Assembly: GCA_014841595.1 (NCBI GenBank) | Contig: JACYUE010000001.1 | Location: 723,654-787,653 of the forward strand | Source: Oxalobacteraceae sp. CFBP 8761 | Lineage (GTDB): Bacteria > Pseudomonadota > Gammaproteobacteria > Burkholderiales > Burkholderiaceae_D | Direction: 5' to 3' | Length of the DNA stretch: 64,000 nucleotides | Shown here: piece after piece, positions 40,463 through 50,139 of the stretch | Position numbering within the stretch: the first letter of the stretch is position 1 | Layout of the letters: the number at the start of each line of letters is the position of its first letter | The notes under the pieces: generated by a model | What the model was told of the DNA's origin: nothing | The model's input: the letters and a program-made list of their open reading frames with translations, nothing else | The model's database searches: none | Program-made: the position numbers and the translations under genes

Positions 40463-40648
40463 TCAGGCGAAGCTGACGAAACGCTCCGGAATATCGATTG
40501 CGCCATTCTTGGCGGCTGCTGCGTAGGTACGCATGTCAGCGATGACTGCTTCGAGCTGGTCATCGCCCGGATTTTCGATAAAACTCTTCATACGCTCTTG
40601 CAGGGCAGCTGCCTGATCACGCCATTCATATCTGGACGACTTGCTCAT
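40463..40648 (-). CDS. Small hypothetical protein (61 residues)
   Basis: A compact hydrophilic protein starting MSKSSRYEWRDQAAALQERM, mostly alpha-helical by composition, with no signal peptide or cysteines. The GAGGAG ribosome binding site upstream and the perfect terminator downstream show that it is a real, separately transcribed gene. No family is recognised. Upstream, 40649-40783 is AT-rich and probably holds its promoter. Confidence 0.8.
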   Translation of the reverse strand: MSKSSRYEWRDQAAALQERMKSFIENPGDDQLEAVIADMRTYAAAAKNGAIDIPERFVSFA

Positions 40649-40783
40649 ACTTTCTCCTCGCGGTCACACCGCTCTTATTTGAATTCACGACACCCGTTGT
40701 GAACATTTACATAATGACATAGTTTAGTGGTAATAGTCGGTACGATGGCACACTGAACTTTCCACCAAGCTACATGCATAAGC

Positions 40784-41431
40784 TCAGCCGGGTTTGAGCA
40801 CGCTGCTATAGAACAGTTCCATCCGTGCCGCCAGTTGGCGTTGCGCTTCCTCGCCCGACGGCTCGGCATCCGGAAACAGGAAACGCCCGACCGGATCGCC
40901 GTTGATGCAGCCGATCAAGTGCGTCAGCATGACCGACGGCGGCACGTCGTCGCGCAGTTGCTGTCGAATATCGGCACGTGCGAAAAAGCGCGCCAGCATG
41001 TCGCGCGTCATGCGCGGGCCGCCCTCATAAAACGCTTCGGCCAGTTCGGGATTCGTGCTCGCCTCGGCGATCACTACCCGCTGCAGGGCGATGGCATCGG
41101 GCTCGATCAGCAGCGCGTAGAAATCGCGCGCAAATTCATCGAGGATCGTGCGCAGCGGACGCGTGTCGAGATCCATATTGCGCTCTGCAAACAGGCGCTC
41201 GCGCCGCGACGCGAGCACGGCCTTGAGCAGGCCGGCCTTGCCGCCGAACTTGACATAGATGGTGCGCACGGCTACCCGTGCTTCGCGCGCGATCGATTCC
41301 AGACTGGTACGCGTGTAGCCGTTTTTCAGGAACAGCCGACAGGCAGCCTCAATCAGTTCCTGATTGCGCGTTTCGACGTCGGCTGCCTTGGGCCGCCCGG
41401 CAGATTTTATACATGTCAATGCTGTGTTCAT
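40784..41431 (-). CDS. TetR-family repressor of the adjacent efflux operon
   Basis: A 215-residue TetR regulator. The helix-turn-helix is at residues about 20-66 (IEAACRLFLKNGYTRTSLESIAREARVAVRTIYVKFGGK), followed by the all-helical ligand-binding domain. It is divergent from emrA; a palindromic operator lies between them. It probably represses the pump until a toxic substrate binds. The start is the ATG at 41431; the frame remains open upstream through the operator. Confidence 0.9.
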   Translation of the reverse strand: MNTALTCIKSAGRPKAADVETRNQELIEAACRLFLKNGYTRTSLESIAREARVAVRTIYVKFGGKAGLLKAVLASRRERLFAERNMDLDTRPLRTILDEFARDFYALLIEPDAIALQRVVIAEASTNPELAEAFYEGGPRMTRDMLARFFARADIRQQLRDDVPPSVMLTHLIGCINGDPVGRFLFPDAEPSGEEAQRQLAARMELFYSSVLKPG

Positions 41432-41454
41432 ACATTGGACTCTAGAGCAAAATA

Positions 41455-41478
41455 AAATGAAATGCAACCGTTTCATTT
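41455..41478. promoter_or_regulatory. Inverted-repeat operator between tetR and emrA
   Basis: AAATGAAA, an 8-base spacer, TTTCATTT: perfect arms. Two further TTTCATTT-like half-sites follow at about 41520-41536, overlapping the emrA leader. The arrangement fits a TetR dimer site controlling both genes. Confidence 0.65.
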
Positions 41479-41545
41479 CTTGACTTCGTTGTATTGATGG
41501 CGAATAATGCGACGAATCCATTTCATTTCATTTCGGAGCAGCACC

Positions 41546-42685
41546 ATGGCAGAGAACGACATCACGGCACGGCAGGCGAGCGCAGCGCAACCGAAGGCGG
41601 ACGCTCCCGCCGCCAAGAAGCCGCCCAACAAGCGCGTGCTGATCGTCGTCGGCCTGATTGCACTGCTGGCCATCGGTGCCGGTGGGCGCATGTGGTATCG
41701 CAGCTCCCATTTCGTGGAAACCGAAAACGCCTACGTGACCGGCCGCATGCACCAGGTCTCGTCGCGCGTGGCGGGCGTGGTCACCAAGGTGCTGGTGGAA
41801 GACAACCAGATGGTCAAGGCGGGCGATGTGCTGGCGCTGCTCGATCCGGCCGACCAGGCCGTGCGCGTCGAGCAGATCCAGGCGCAGATCGCCAGCATGG
41901 AGCAGCAGGTCAAGCAGTCCGATGCCCAGCTGCTGCAGGTGCGCGCCCAGGCCGGCGCCGCCGGCGCCCAGGTACGCCAGGCCGAAGCCCAGTTGCTGCG
42001 CGCCCGTCAGGACGCCGAGCGTTTCGGCCAGCTGTACAACGACACAATGAAAGCCGTGTCGAAATCCGAAGTCGATGCATCGAGCGCAGCACGTGCGGGC
42101 GCCGTGGCCGACGTGGCCGCGCGCCGCGACAACGCCGCCGCCGCGCAGGCACAAATCGGCGCCGCCGAAGCGGGCCGCGACGTGCTCAAGGCCGAAATCA
42201 AGGTGTTGCAGGCGCAGCTGAAAGACGCGCGCCAGCAGCTGGCCTACAACAGCATCGTGGCGCCGGTGGCAGGCCGTATCGGCCGACGCAGCGTCGAAGT
42301 CGGTGCGCGCGTGCAGCCGGGGCAAGCGATGCTGGCCGTGGTCGAAGACAACGTCTGGGTCGTCGCCAACTTCAAGGAAACACAGCTGGGCGGCCTCGCG
42401 CCAGGCCAGGCGGTGAGCCTCGAAGTCGATGCGCTGCCTGATCATCACCTGGTTGGCCGCGTGGACAGTTTCTCGCCGGCGTCGGGCAACCAGTTCGCAC
42501 TGCTGCCGGCCGATAATGCAACCGGCAACTTCACCAAGATCGTCCAGCGCGTGCCGGTCAAGATCACGCTCGATCCGCAGGACGTCAAGAAGTACGCGGG
42601 CCGCCTGGTGCCGGGCATGTCGGTCGTAGCCGAAGTGGAGCTGGGCCAGGACGTGAAGCCGACGCAGACTGCAGCCGCGCGCTAA
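41546..42685 (+). CDS. emrA: EmrA/HlyD-type periplasmic adaptor of a multidrug efflux pump
   Basis: A 379-residue membrane-fusion protein. One N-terminal transmembrane helix (residues about 33-53) is followed by the first half of the lipoyl/barrel-sandwich domain (ENAYVTGRMHQVSSRVAGVV), a long alpha-helical hairpin (residues about 95-210, heavy in Gln/Ala), and the second barrel half (NSIVAPVAGRIGRRSVEVGA). It links EmrB in the inner membrane to the outer-membrane factor. Start ATG at 41546, with GGAGC upstream. First gene of a three-gene pump operon. Confidence 0.94.
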   Translation: MAENDITARQASAAQPKADAPAAKKPPNKRVLIVVGLIALLAIGAGGRMWYRSSHFVETENAYVTGRMHQVSSRVAGVVTKVLVEDNQMVKAGDVLALLDPADQAVRVEQIQAQIASMEQQVKQSDAQLLQVRAQAGAAGAQVRQAEAQLLRARQDAERFGQLYNDTMKAVSKSEVDASSAARAGAVADVAARRDNAAAAQAQIGAAEAGRDVLKAEIKVLQAQLKDARQQLAYNSIVAPVAGRIGRRSVEVGARVQPGQAMLAVVEDNVWVVANFKETQLGGLAPGQAVSLEVDALPDHHLVGRVDSFSPASGNQFALLPADNATGNFTKIVQRVPVKITLDPQDVKKYAGRLVPGMSVVAEVELGQDVKPTQTAAAR

Positions 42686-42692
42686 GCACACC

Positions 42693-44309
42693 ATGACCAG
42701 CTTGAGCAAATCAGCCCCGTCGGGCGCGATGGGCAGCGGCATGCCGGGCGCACCCGCGAATGGCGCCGCGGTGGACCTGCGCACCTGGGTCGCGATCGCC
42801 GCCGGCATGCTGGGCGCCTTCATGGCGGTGCTCGACATCCAGATCACCAATTCGTCGCTGCGCGACATCCTTGGCACGCTGTCGGCCACGCAGGAAGAAG
42901 GCTCGTGGATCTCCACCGCCTACCTGTGCGCCGAGATCGTCGTGATCCCGATGACGGCGCTGTTCACCCGCGCCTTCGGCATGCGCAACTACATGATGGG
43001 CACGACCGCGCTGTTCCTCGTGTTTTCGACGCTGTGCGGCGCCGCCTGGAGCCTCGAGAGCATGATCGTGTTTCGCATGCTGCAGGGCTTCACCGGCGGC
43101 GCGCTGATCCCGATGGCGATGATGCTCGTGATGACGCGCCTGCCGCCCTCAAAGCGCGCCACTGGCATGGCCATCTTCGGCCTGACCGCAACGCTCGCGC
43201 CGGCCATGGGTCCGACGCTGGGCGGGTATCTGACCGAGCTGTATGGCTGGCCGTCGGTCTTCTACATCAACTGGGTCCCGGGCGTGCTGCTCATCGCCGG
43301 CATGATGTGGGGGATGGATGCGGAGAAGTCCAACGTCCGCACGCTGATCAAGGCCGACTGGCTCGGCATCGCGCTGATGGCCATGGGCCTGGCCTGCCTG
43401 ACGATCTTCCTCGAAGAAGGCAACTCGAAGGACTGGTTCGATTCGAGCTTTATCGTGACCTTCGCCGCGCTGTCGCTCACCGGCATCCTGGGCTGGATTG
43501 CGCTGAGCTTTACGCGCCCCGATCCGTTCGTGAACTTGGCGCTCTACGGCCAGCGTAACTTCCTGGTGGCGACCACGCTGTCGGCGGTGATCGGCATGGG
43601 CCTGTATGGCTCGGCCTACCTGCTGCCGCTGTACCTGGGCCAGATCGCCGGCTACACGCCGATGCAGATCGGCGAAGTGATCGCCTGGGTCGGCCTGCCG
43701 CAACTGCTGGTGATGCCGTTCGCGGCCAAGCTGTCCTCGAAAGTGGACAATCGCATCCTGTGCAGCTTCGGCCTGTTCATGTTTGGCATTTCGTGCATCA
43801 TGAATTCGTACATGGATGCGACGACCGGCTACGACCAGCTGATGTGGACGCAGGTCGTGCGCGCCATCGGCCAGCCGTTCGTGATGCTGACGCTGTCGAA
43901 CTTCGCGATGTCCGGCCTGCCGCCGCGCGAAATGGGCTCGGCCTCGAGCCTGTTCAACATGACGCGCAATCTCGGCGGCTCGGTCGGCATCGCGCTGCTG
44001 GCCACCACGCTGACCAACCGCGAACACTTTCACTCGGCGCGCCTGGGCGAGGCCGTGTCGACTTATGCGCCGGCCACACAGGAGCGTCTCGACATGCTGA
44101 CCCAGGCCTTCATTGCCAAGGGCATCGACCCGGCGGCTGCGGCCAACCAGGCGCTGGGCGTGGTCGACCGCCTCGTACGGCGTGAATCGTATGTGATGGC
44201 CTACAACGACGGCTTCTGGATCATCGGCATGATCCTGCTCGGCTGCATCGCGGCGATCTGGATGGCCGACAAGGTCAAGTCGCCCGGCGGTGGCGGCGGT
44301 GGCCATTGA
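42693..44309 (+). CDS. emrB: EmrB/QacA-type (DHA2) 14-TM drug exporter
   Basis: A 538-residue MFS exporter with 14 hydrophobic helices. Motifs: LDIQITNSSLRDI in helix 1, the motif-C-like GPTLGGYLTELYGW, and motif A-like surroundings. It uses the proton gradient to expel hydrophobic compounds via the adaptor and the outer-membrane factor. It starts 7 bases after emrA. Confidence 0.95.
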   Translation: MTSLSKSAPSGAMGSGMPGAPANGAAVDLRTWVAIAAGMLGAFMAVLDIQITNSSLRDILGTLSATQEEGSWISTAYLCAEIVVIPMTALFTRAFGMRNYMMGTTALFLVFSTLCGAAWSLESMIVFRMLQGFTGGALIPMAMMLVMTRLPPSKRATGMAIFGLTATLAPAMGPTLGGYLTELYGWPSVFYINWVPGVLLIAGMMWGMDAEKSNVRTLIKADWLGIALMAMGLACLTIFLEEGNSKDWFDSSFIVTFAALSLTGILGWIALSFTRPDPFVNLALYGQRNFLVATTLSAVIGMGLYGSAYLLPLYLGQIAGYTPMQIGEVIAWVGLPQLLVMPFAAKLSSKVDNRILCSFGLFMFGISCIMNSYMDATTGYDQLMWTQVVRAIGQPFVMLTLSNFAMSGLPPREMGSASSLFNMTRNLGGSVGIALLATTLTNREHFHSARLGEAVSTYAPATQERLDMLTQAFIAKGIDPAAAANQALGVVDRLVRRESYVMAYNDGFWIIGMILLGCIAAIWMADKVKSPGGGGGGH

Positions 44310-44336
44310 ACCCGCATTCAATTGAAGAGACAAACC

Positions 44337-45779
44337 ATGTTCAAGCCTGTACTTAACGGCGTCCTCGCGATCGCCATCAGCACCCTGTTCGCCGGCTGCA
44401 CCACGCTGGGCCCGGATTTCAAAGCGCCGCCGGCGCCCGCCGATGCGGCATTCCGCCATGTCGACGCCAGCACGGACGGTGCGCGCCTGCCGGCCACCTG
44501 GTGGCAGGTGTTTGGCGATGCAACGCTCGATACGCTGGAGATGCGCGCCTTGCGCGACAACCCGGGCGTCGAGGCGGCAGCGCAGCGCCTGCTGCAGGCG
44601 CAAGCGCAACTGGGCGTCGTGCGCGCAGGGCAGCTGCCGTCGGTGTCGGTGGGCGCGGGCGTGTCCAATGCCCGCACGTCGAGCGAGACGTCGCAGGGCC
44701 TGGCCCTTGGTGGCCGCTCGATCGAAGGCAATAACTACAGTGTGGCTGCGTCGTTCTCGTATGAGCTCGACCTGTGGGGCCGCGTGCGTCGCATCGTCGA
44801 AGCCAGCGACGCGCAGGCACTGGCTGCGCAGATCGATCGCGATGGCGTGCTGCTGATGCTCTCGGGCCAGGTGGCGTCGAACTACTGGCAGTTGCGCGGG
44901 CTGGACGCCGAGCTGGCGATCCTGCGCGACGCGCTGGCCACGCGGCGCGAATCGCAGGATCTGATCGAAGCGCGCTTCAATGCCGGGCTGTCGAACGAGC
45001 TCGATGTGTCGCGCACCCGCATCGAGCGCGCCAACGCCGAAGCCGACCTGCACGAAGTCCAGCGTCAGCGCAACCTGGTCGAACACGCGCTGGCCACGCT
45101 GGTGGGTGCTTCGCCCACTGCGCCGCTGCTGCCCGAGACGGCAGCCGGCGCATTGCCGCAGCCACCAGCGATCCCGGTGGGCCTGCCGGCCAGCCTCGTG
45201 GGCCAGCGCCCTGATCTTGCGGCCAGCGTGGCGCAGCTGAAGGCGGCCAATGCGCAGATCGGCGTGGCCGAGGGCGCGTTCTATCCGGCGCTGTCGCTGA
45301 CGGGGAATTTCGGCTATGCGTCGCAAAGCCTGAACGACCTGACCACCGGCGGCGCGCGCCAGTTCTCGGCCGGGCCGTTGGCCCTGTCGCTGCCAATCTT
45401 CGACGGTGGCCGCAACCGCGCCAATCTGGCGCTGGCGCAGGCACGCTACAACGAGGCGCGCGCGAATCACGACACGCGCCTGCTGACGGCGCTGCGCGAA
45501 GTGGAAGATGCGCTGTCGGACGTCGAGCAGCGCTCCAAACAGGGTGATGTGCAGGCCCAGTCGCAACAGGCGGCGGCGCGCGCGCTGCTGGTGGCACAGG
45601 CGCGCTACGACCGCGGCGTCTCGACCTATCTGGACGTGACCGACGCCCAGCGCAGCACGCTGGCCGCCGACCGCGCCGCGGCGCAGATCCGCACTCAACG
45701 CCTGCTGGCAACGGTGGCGGTGGCGCGTGCCCTGGGCGGTGGCTGGGAGCAGGGCGCGGCATTGGCCACCGTGCGCTGA
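44337..45779 (+). CDS. Outer-membrane efflux lipoprotein (NodT/OprM family)
   Basis: A 480-residue TolC-like outer-membrane factor. A signal peptide with the lipobox LFAGC (Cys near 22) indicates lipid anchoring. The protein shows the duplicated OEP repeats: LPSVSVGAGVSNARTS in the first half and YPALSLTGNFGYASQS in the second. The start is the ATG at 44337; the TTG five codons upstream is open but lacks a binding site. It completes the tripartite EmrAB pump. Confidence 0.95.
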   Translation: MFKPVLNGVLAIAISTLFAGCTTLGPDFKAPPAPADAAFRHVDASTDGARLPATWWQVFGDATLDTLEMRALRDNPGVEAAAQRLLQAQAQLGVVRAGQLPSVSVGAGVSNARTSSETSQGLALGGRSIEGNNYSVAASFSYELDLWGRVRRIVEASDAQALAAQIDRDGVLLMLSGQVASNYWQLRGLDAELAILRDALATRRESQDLIEARFNAGLSNELDVSRTRIERANAEADLHEVQRQRNLVEHALATLVGASPTAPLLPETAAGALPQPPAIPVGLPASLVGQRPDLAASVAQLKAANAQIGVAEGAFYPALSLTGNFGYASQSLNDLTTGGARQFSAGPLALSLPIFDGGRNRANLALAQARYNEARANHDTRLLTALREVEDALSDVEQRSKQGDVQAQSQQAAARALLVAQARYDRGVSTYLDVTDAQRSTLAADRAAAQIRTQRLLATVAVARALGGGWEQGAALATVR

Positions 45780-45953
45780 GACGCGCCGACCCGTGGTTGT
45801 CACGACCAACCATGGGCAGGTGTTGCATAATGGTGCACACGAGGTGCACACGATTCAGATTTGATTCCAATGGGCAATATCGGGTGATATATTTGCGCTC
45901 GCTGAAAGAAAACAGACAGTTTTCTTTGCGACCCACTGATCTCGACCCCCCCC

Positions 45954-47576
45954 ATGAAAAACAAGAACCTCACGATCGGCGCCCGGCTGGCTTTCGGCTA
46001 TGGCGTCGTCTTTTTGCTGATGATTGTCCTGGTTGCGCTGGGCGCGAGCCGCGTGGGGCGCATCGAACATGTCCTGAATTACATCAATGACGTCAACAGC
46101 GTCAAACAGCGCTACGCAATCAATTTCCGCGGCAGCGTGCATGACCGCGCGATCGCCTTGCGCGACGTGGTACTGGCGGCCGACCCGGCTGGCGCCGCGA
46201 CGCCCATCGCGCTGATCAAGACGCTGGACGACAACTACGCGCGTTCGGCCGGCCCGCTGGACGCCCTGTTCGCCGAGCGCACCGACATGCTCCCCGAAGA
46301 GAAGGACGCGCTGGCCGCCATCAAGGCGCAGGAAAGCCTCACCAAGCCGCTGATCGAGCGCGTGGTCGCGCTGCACGCCGCCGGCCAGGGCGTCGAAGCC
46401 GCGGCGCTGCTGTCGCAATCGGCCGCACCGGCCTTTACCGGTTGGCTCGCCAGCATCAACCGCCTGATCGACCTGGAAGAAAAACTGAATAACGAAGCGG
46501 CCGCCGATGCACGCGCGATGGCCAAGGGCTTCGTTGGCTGGATGGCGCTGCTGTGCCTGGGCGCGATTGCCGCCGGTTCGCTGGCGGCCTGGTACACGGC
46601 CCGCGGCCTGCTGCGCCAGTTGGGCGGCCAGCCGGATTACGCGGCGTCGATCGCTTCGGCCATCGCCGGTGGCGACCTGGGCGTGGCAATCGTCACCCGT
46701 CCGGGCGACAACACGAGCCTGCTGTTTGCGATGCAGGGCATGCGCGACAGCCTGGTGCGCATCGTCTCGCAAGTACGCAATGGCACGTTGGCAATCAGCG
46801 CCGTGTCGACGGAAATCGCCGACGGCAACCGCGACCTGTCGAGCCGCACCGAACGCCAGACCGGCACGCTGCACGCCACCGCTACGTCGGTCACCCAACT
46901 GACCGGCATCGTGCGCCAGAACGCCGAGAATGCACGCCAGGCCAACAGCCTGGCCGAGTCGGCATCGGCCGTGGCACTGCGCGGTGGTGAAGTCGTCGCG
47001 CAAGTGGTCGACACGATGGCGTCGATCAACGAATCGTCGAAAAAGATCGTGGACATCATCGGCGTCATCGATGGCATCGCGTTCCAGACGAACATCCTGG
47101 CACTCAATGCCGCCGTCGAAGCAGCACGCGCCGGCGAGCAGGGCCGTGGCTTTGCCGTGGTCGCCACCGAGGTGCGCAACCTGGCCCAGCGCTCGGCCGC
47201 AGCAGCAAAGGAAATCAAGGTGCTGATCGGCAGTTCGGTCGAGCGTGTCGATGCGGGCGCCGTGCTGGTCGACCGCGCTGGCGCGACCATGGGGGAGATC
47301 GTCACGGGTGTGCGGCGCGTCACCGATATCATGGCCGAGATCAGCCATGCGACCGTCGAGCAGAATGCCGGTATCGAGCAGGTCAATGGCGCGATCGCAC
47401 AGATCGATGAAGCCACACGCCAGAACGCGGCGCTGGTGCAGCAGGCCAGCGGCTCGGCCGCCACGCTCGAGGATGAATCGCAGCGCCTGGCGCAACTGGT
47501 GAGCATCTTCCGGCTGAACGACGGCGCACGCGCCGTACCGAAAACATCAGGCTATCAACCGCATTTGCTTAATTGA
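45954..47576 (+). CDS. Methyl-accepting chemotaxis protein
   Basis: A 540-residue chemoreceptor. Two transmembrane helices (residues about 12-34 and 196-218) flank a periplasmic four-helix-bundle ligand domain with no recognised ligand signature. The cytoplasmic part contains the conserved hairpin tip [21 protein letters not shown] and the methylation helices. No C-terminal CheR-docking pentapeptide is present. It starts about 175 bases after the efflux operon and has its own upstream region (45780-45953). Confidence 0.95.
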   Translation: MKNKNLTIGARLAFGYGVVFLLMIVLVALGASRVGRIEHVLNYINDVNSVKQRYAINFRGSVHDRAIALRDVVLAADPAGAATPIALIKTLDDNYARSAGPLDALFAERTDMLPEEKDALAAIKAQESLTKPLIERVVALHAAGQGVEAAALLSQSAAPAFTGWLASINRLIDLEEKLNNEAAADARAMAKGFVGWMALLCLGAIAAGSLAAWYTARGLLRQLGGQPDYAASIASAIAGGDLGVAIVTRPGDNTSLLFAMQGMRDSLVRIVSQVRNGTLAISAVSTEIADGNRDLSSRTERQTGTLHATATSVTQLTGIVRQNAENARQANSLAESASAVALRGGEVVAQVVDTMASINESSKKIVDIIGVIDGIAFQTNILALNAAVEAARAGEQGRGFAVVATEVRNLAQRSAAAAKEIKVLIGSSVERVDAGAVLVDRAGATMGEIVTGVRRVTDIMAEISHATVEQNAGIEQVNGAIAQIDEATRQNAALVQQASGSAATLEDESQRLAQLVSIFRLNDGARAVPKTSGYQPHLLN

Positions 47577-47664
47577 TTTTTTTGCAAGTGTACGGTGTCG
47601 CACAGAGCGGTTGTTGAGGATGGCGTTTAATGGCTACACCAACAACCTAATAAGGGACTTCACC

Positions 47665-48072
47665 ATGAAATCGTTCATCGCCACCTTGATCACCGCCGCT
47701 GCTTTCGCCGCCGTTGGTATCGCACCTGCAGCTGCCCAGACCGTCAACAAGGCTGCGCACAAAACGGCCATGGACAAGGCCAAGGCCGACTACAAAGTCG
47801 CCAAAGACAAGTGCGACGCCATGAGCGGCAACGCAGAAGACATCTGCGAAGATGAAGCCAAGCTGATGCGCGCCAAGGCCGAGCACGATGCAGCGGTGAA
47901 GTTCGACAACACCGGCAACAACGTGATGAAAGCCCGCGGTAACGTCATCGAAGCCGAGTACGACCTGGCCGACGAAAAATGCGACGCCCTGAAAGGCGAT
48001 GCAGAAGACAAGTGCGAAATGCAAGCCAAGTCGACCCGCGACGCAGCACGTGACGCCAACAAGGCAAAGTAA
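47665..48072 (+). CDS. Periplasmic protein with a duplicated Cys/Asp motif
   Basis: A 135-residue exported protein with a signal peptide (cleaved after APAAAQ near residue 25). The mature part contains two copies of a 30-residue unit: KCDAMSGNAEDICEDEAK (residues about 49-66) and KCDALKGDAEDKCEMQAK (about 105-122), each with a Cys pair. It is strongly charged, and the pattern suggests paired disulfides in a helical protein. No function is known. The ATG at 47665 follows AAGGGA; a terminator follows. Confidence 0.85.
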   Translation: MKSFIATLITAAAFAAVGIAPAAAQTVNKAAHKTAMDKAKADYKVAKDKCDAMSGNAEDICEDEAKLMRAKAEHDAAVKFDNTGNNVMKARGNVIEAEYDLADEKCDALKGDAEDKCEMQAKSTRDAARDANKAK

Positions 48073-48121
48073 TTCCTGACCCGGGCCTGGCCGCACCTCA
48101 CTGCGGCCGGCACCTGTCATG

Positions 48122-48164
48122 AAAACGCCGTCCCCGGACTAGTTCTGCGGACGGCGTTTTTTTA
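48122..48164 (+). terminator. Rho-independent terminator
   Basis: AAACGCCGTCC and GGACGGCGTTT with a 15-base loop, followed by a T-rich stretch, about 50 bases after the periplasmic protein gene. Confidence 0.88.
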
Positions 48165-48264
48165 TTCGGCGTACGTGTGGCCTTGACGCCACAGTTGGCA
48201 CCTACCAGGCATGCCGGGCGCAGACACGCCCGGTGGGGCAGATGGCGGGCGCTATAATCGCCCG

Positions 48265-49104
48265 GTGAATAAACTCGAAGCCTTTGGATATATCGCCGCG
48301 CAAGCTGTTCGCGGCGAAATCACGTTCCCCACCAGCGTCAATGCCGTGCTGCGCCTGCAGCAGGCGCTCGACAATCCCGATTGCCATATCGATGAGGCCA
48401 TCAGGCTGGTGCTGGCCGAACCACAACTGGCCGCGCGCACGGTCGCCCTGGCCAACACGGCCGCATTTGGCGGCGGTGGCTCGGTACCCGTGACCAATGT
48501 CCGCACCGCCGTGACGCGCATCGGCTACCGCCGCCTGCAGGCGCTGGTCGCGAGCCTGGTGGTGCGTCAGTTCGGCAACCGCATCAACGATCCGCAACTG
48601 CGCGCCAAAGCCGAACAATTGTGGGAGCACACGACCCACATGGCCGCGATCGCCTATTCGCTGGCGCGGCGTGTGACGGGCGTCAATCCCGACACCGCTC
48701 TGTTTGCTGGCATCGTGCACGAGGTGGGCGCTTTTTACCTGCTGGCGCGGGCCGATGAATTTCCCGGCCTGCTCGACGACGATGCCGACAACTGGGGCGC
48801 GCTGTGCGAGGACGTGGTCAGCGCCGAAGTCATGAAGAAGCTGTCGATTCCACCGGCTGTCTCCGACGCCATTGCCGACATGCGCGGCGGCTGGCTCAAC
48901 ATGCCGCCCGGCACGCTGCTCGACACGCTGCTGATGGCCAATCAATATGCGCCAGTGCCATCGCCGCTCGATAGCCGGCGCGAGCCATTGCCGCCGCATG
49001 GTGAAAACGCGATCGACTTCGTGTTCGATGAAACCACGCTGGCCGAGATCCTGGAAGAAGCGGCCGAGACCGCTCGCGCGATGGGTGGCATCTCGTTGGT
49101 GTGA
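48265..49104 (+). CDS. HDOD-domain signalling protein
   Basis: A 279-residue protein with the HDOD fold (residues about 20-230), a degenerate HD-type domain without the metal-binding HD pair. The start is taken as GTG at 48265 (VNKLEAFGYIAAQ), since related proteins begin near this KLEAF segment; the upstream in-frame ATG at 48211 adds an unrelated segment. A TATAAT box ends 7 bases before the GTG, so the transcript may be leaderless. HDOD proteins act in signalling, often with diguanylate cyclases; the partner is unknown. Confidence 0.85.
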   Translation: MNKLEAFGYIAAQAVRGEITFPTSVNAVLRLQQALDNPDCHIDEAIRLVLAEPQLAARTVALANTAAFGGGGSVPVTNVRTAVTRIGYRRLQALVASLVVRQFGNRINDPQLRAKAEQLWEHTTHMAAIAYSLARRVTGVNPDTALFAGIVHEVGAFYLLARADEFPGLLDDDADNWGALCEDVVSAEVMKKLSIPPAVSDAIADMRGGWLNMPPGTLLDTLLMANQYAPVPSPLDSRREPLPPHGENAIDFVFDETTLAEILEEAAETARAMGGISLV

Positions 49105-49175
49105 TCTGATTTCTGTGTAAATACAATGTTGGAAGTGATACTATTGATCATTACCAATTCCCACATGGAACTATC

Positions 49176-50126
49176 GTGATCAAGCTTGGCGTATGTCTGA
49201 CGGCGTTACTGGCAATGACCGGTGCACACGCAGGTGTGCTCGATATCGGTTCGGTCATGGGCGGCGCAAATGTCTTCACCGCGGGCAGTTTTACGGCCAA
49301 TTCAAGCGACGTCGAAGGCGCCATCGTTTCGGGCGGCAATGTCTCGATCGCCAATTACGCGGTCAACCAGAACGGCAAGGCTGCATTTGGCGGTTATTCA
49401 GTGGCTGCTGGCGGCAATCTGTTTCTGCAAAATGGCGCCATCAGCAACGGCAAGACCTATGCCGGCGGCACGACTACCCTGAACAATGCGGCGCAAACAC
49501 CGGCGACCAATGTCAGCCCGGTCGATTTTGCCGCTGCAGCCCAGCAGTTCAAGAATATCGCCAGCGGCCTGAGCATGATTGCATCCACCGGCACGATCAC
49601 GCGCGAGTACAGTGCCAACAAGGTCACCGGCAGCGGCAAGGGCGGCGTCGACGTGTTCAATGTGAATGCCGACTTTTTCAATGGCGGCAACAACTGGATG
49701 CTGACTGGCCTGAGTGCAGGGCAGACGCTGATCTTCAATATCGGCGGCAAGCAGGGCGGGTTCAATGGCGGCAATATCGGCTTTGATCCATTGAGCGGCT
49801 ACAACGTGCTGTTCAACTTCTATGAAGCCGAGTCGGTCAACGTCAAGGGCATCATCGGCAGCGTATTGGCGCCGTATGCCACGGTCGAAAATGGCTGGGG
49901 CGTGATCAATGGCCAGGTCATTGCCAATACGTGGAACTCGAGCGTCCAGGTGAACTCGAACCATTACTTCAAATCGGTGGAAGTCGCAGGCTTCGAGCTC
50001 GTCAAGGACGTGCCGCCGACCGATGTGCCCGAGCCGGGCACGCTGGCATTGATGCTGGCCGGCGCCGCAGGTGTCGCCGGCGTTGGCGCCTCGCGCAGAC
50101 GCCGTCTGCGCGAAGCCTGCGCCTGA
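49176..50126 (+). CDS. Choice-of-anchor A family PEP-CTERM protein
   Basis: A 316-residue exported protein. Signal peptide (residues 1-19, cut after AHA). The body is the choice-of-anchor A beta-helix-like domain (SDVEGAIVSGGNVSIANYAV; NVKGIIGSVLAPYATVEN). It ends with PEPGTLALMLAGAAGVAGVG and a basic tail, the exosortase-processed PEP-CTERM. It is probably a surface or matrix protein. The start is GTG at 49176, as no in-frame ATG precedes it. Confidence 0.88.
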   Translation: MIKLGVCLTALLAMTGAHAGVLDIGSVMGGANVFTAGSFTANSSDVEGAIVSGGNVSIANYAVNQNGKAAFGGYSVAAGGNLFLQNGAISNGKTYAGGTTTLNNAAQTPATNVSPVDFAAAAQQFKNIASGLSMIASTGTITREYSANKVTGSGKGGVDVFNVNADFFNGGNNWMLTGLSAGQTLIFNIGGKQGGFNGGNIGFDPLSGYNVLFNFYEAESVNVKGIIGSVLAPYATVENGWGVINGQVIANTWNSSVQVNSNHYFKSVEVAGFELVKDVPPTDVPEPGTLALMLAGAAGVAGVGASRRRRLREACA

Positions 50127-50139
50127 ATCGATCTGGCCG

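Noticed and set aside
43149..45851. 900-codon minus-strand frame opposite the efflux genes
   Set aside because: No recognisable motif and it runs across several genes with clear identity; treated as a mirror frame.
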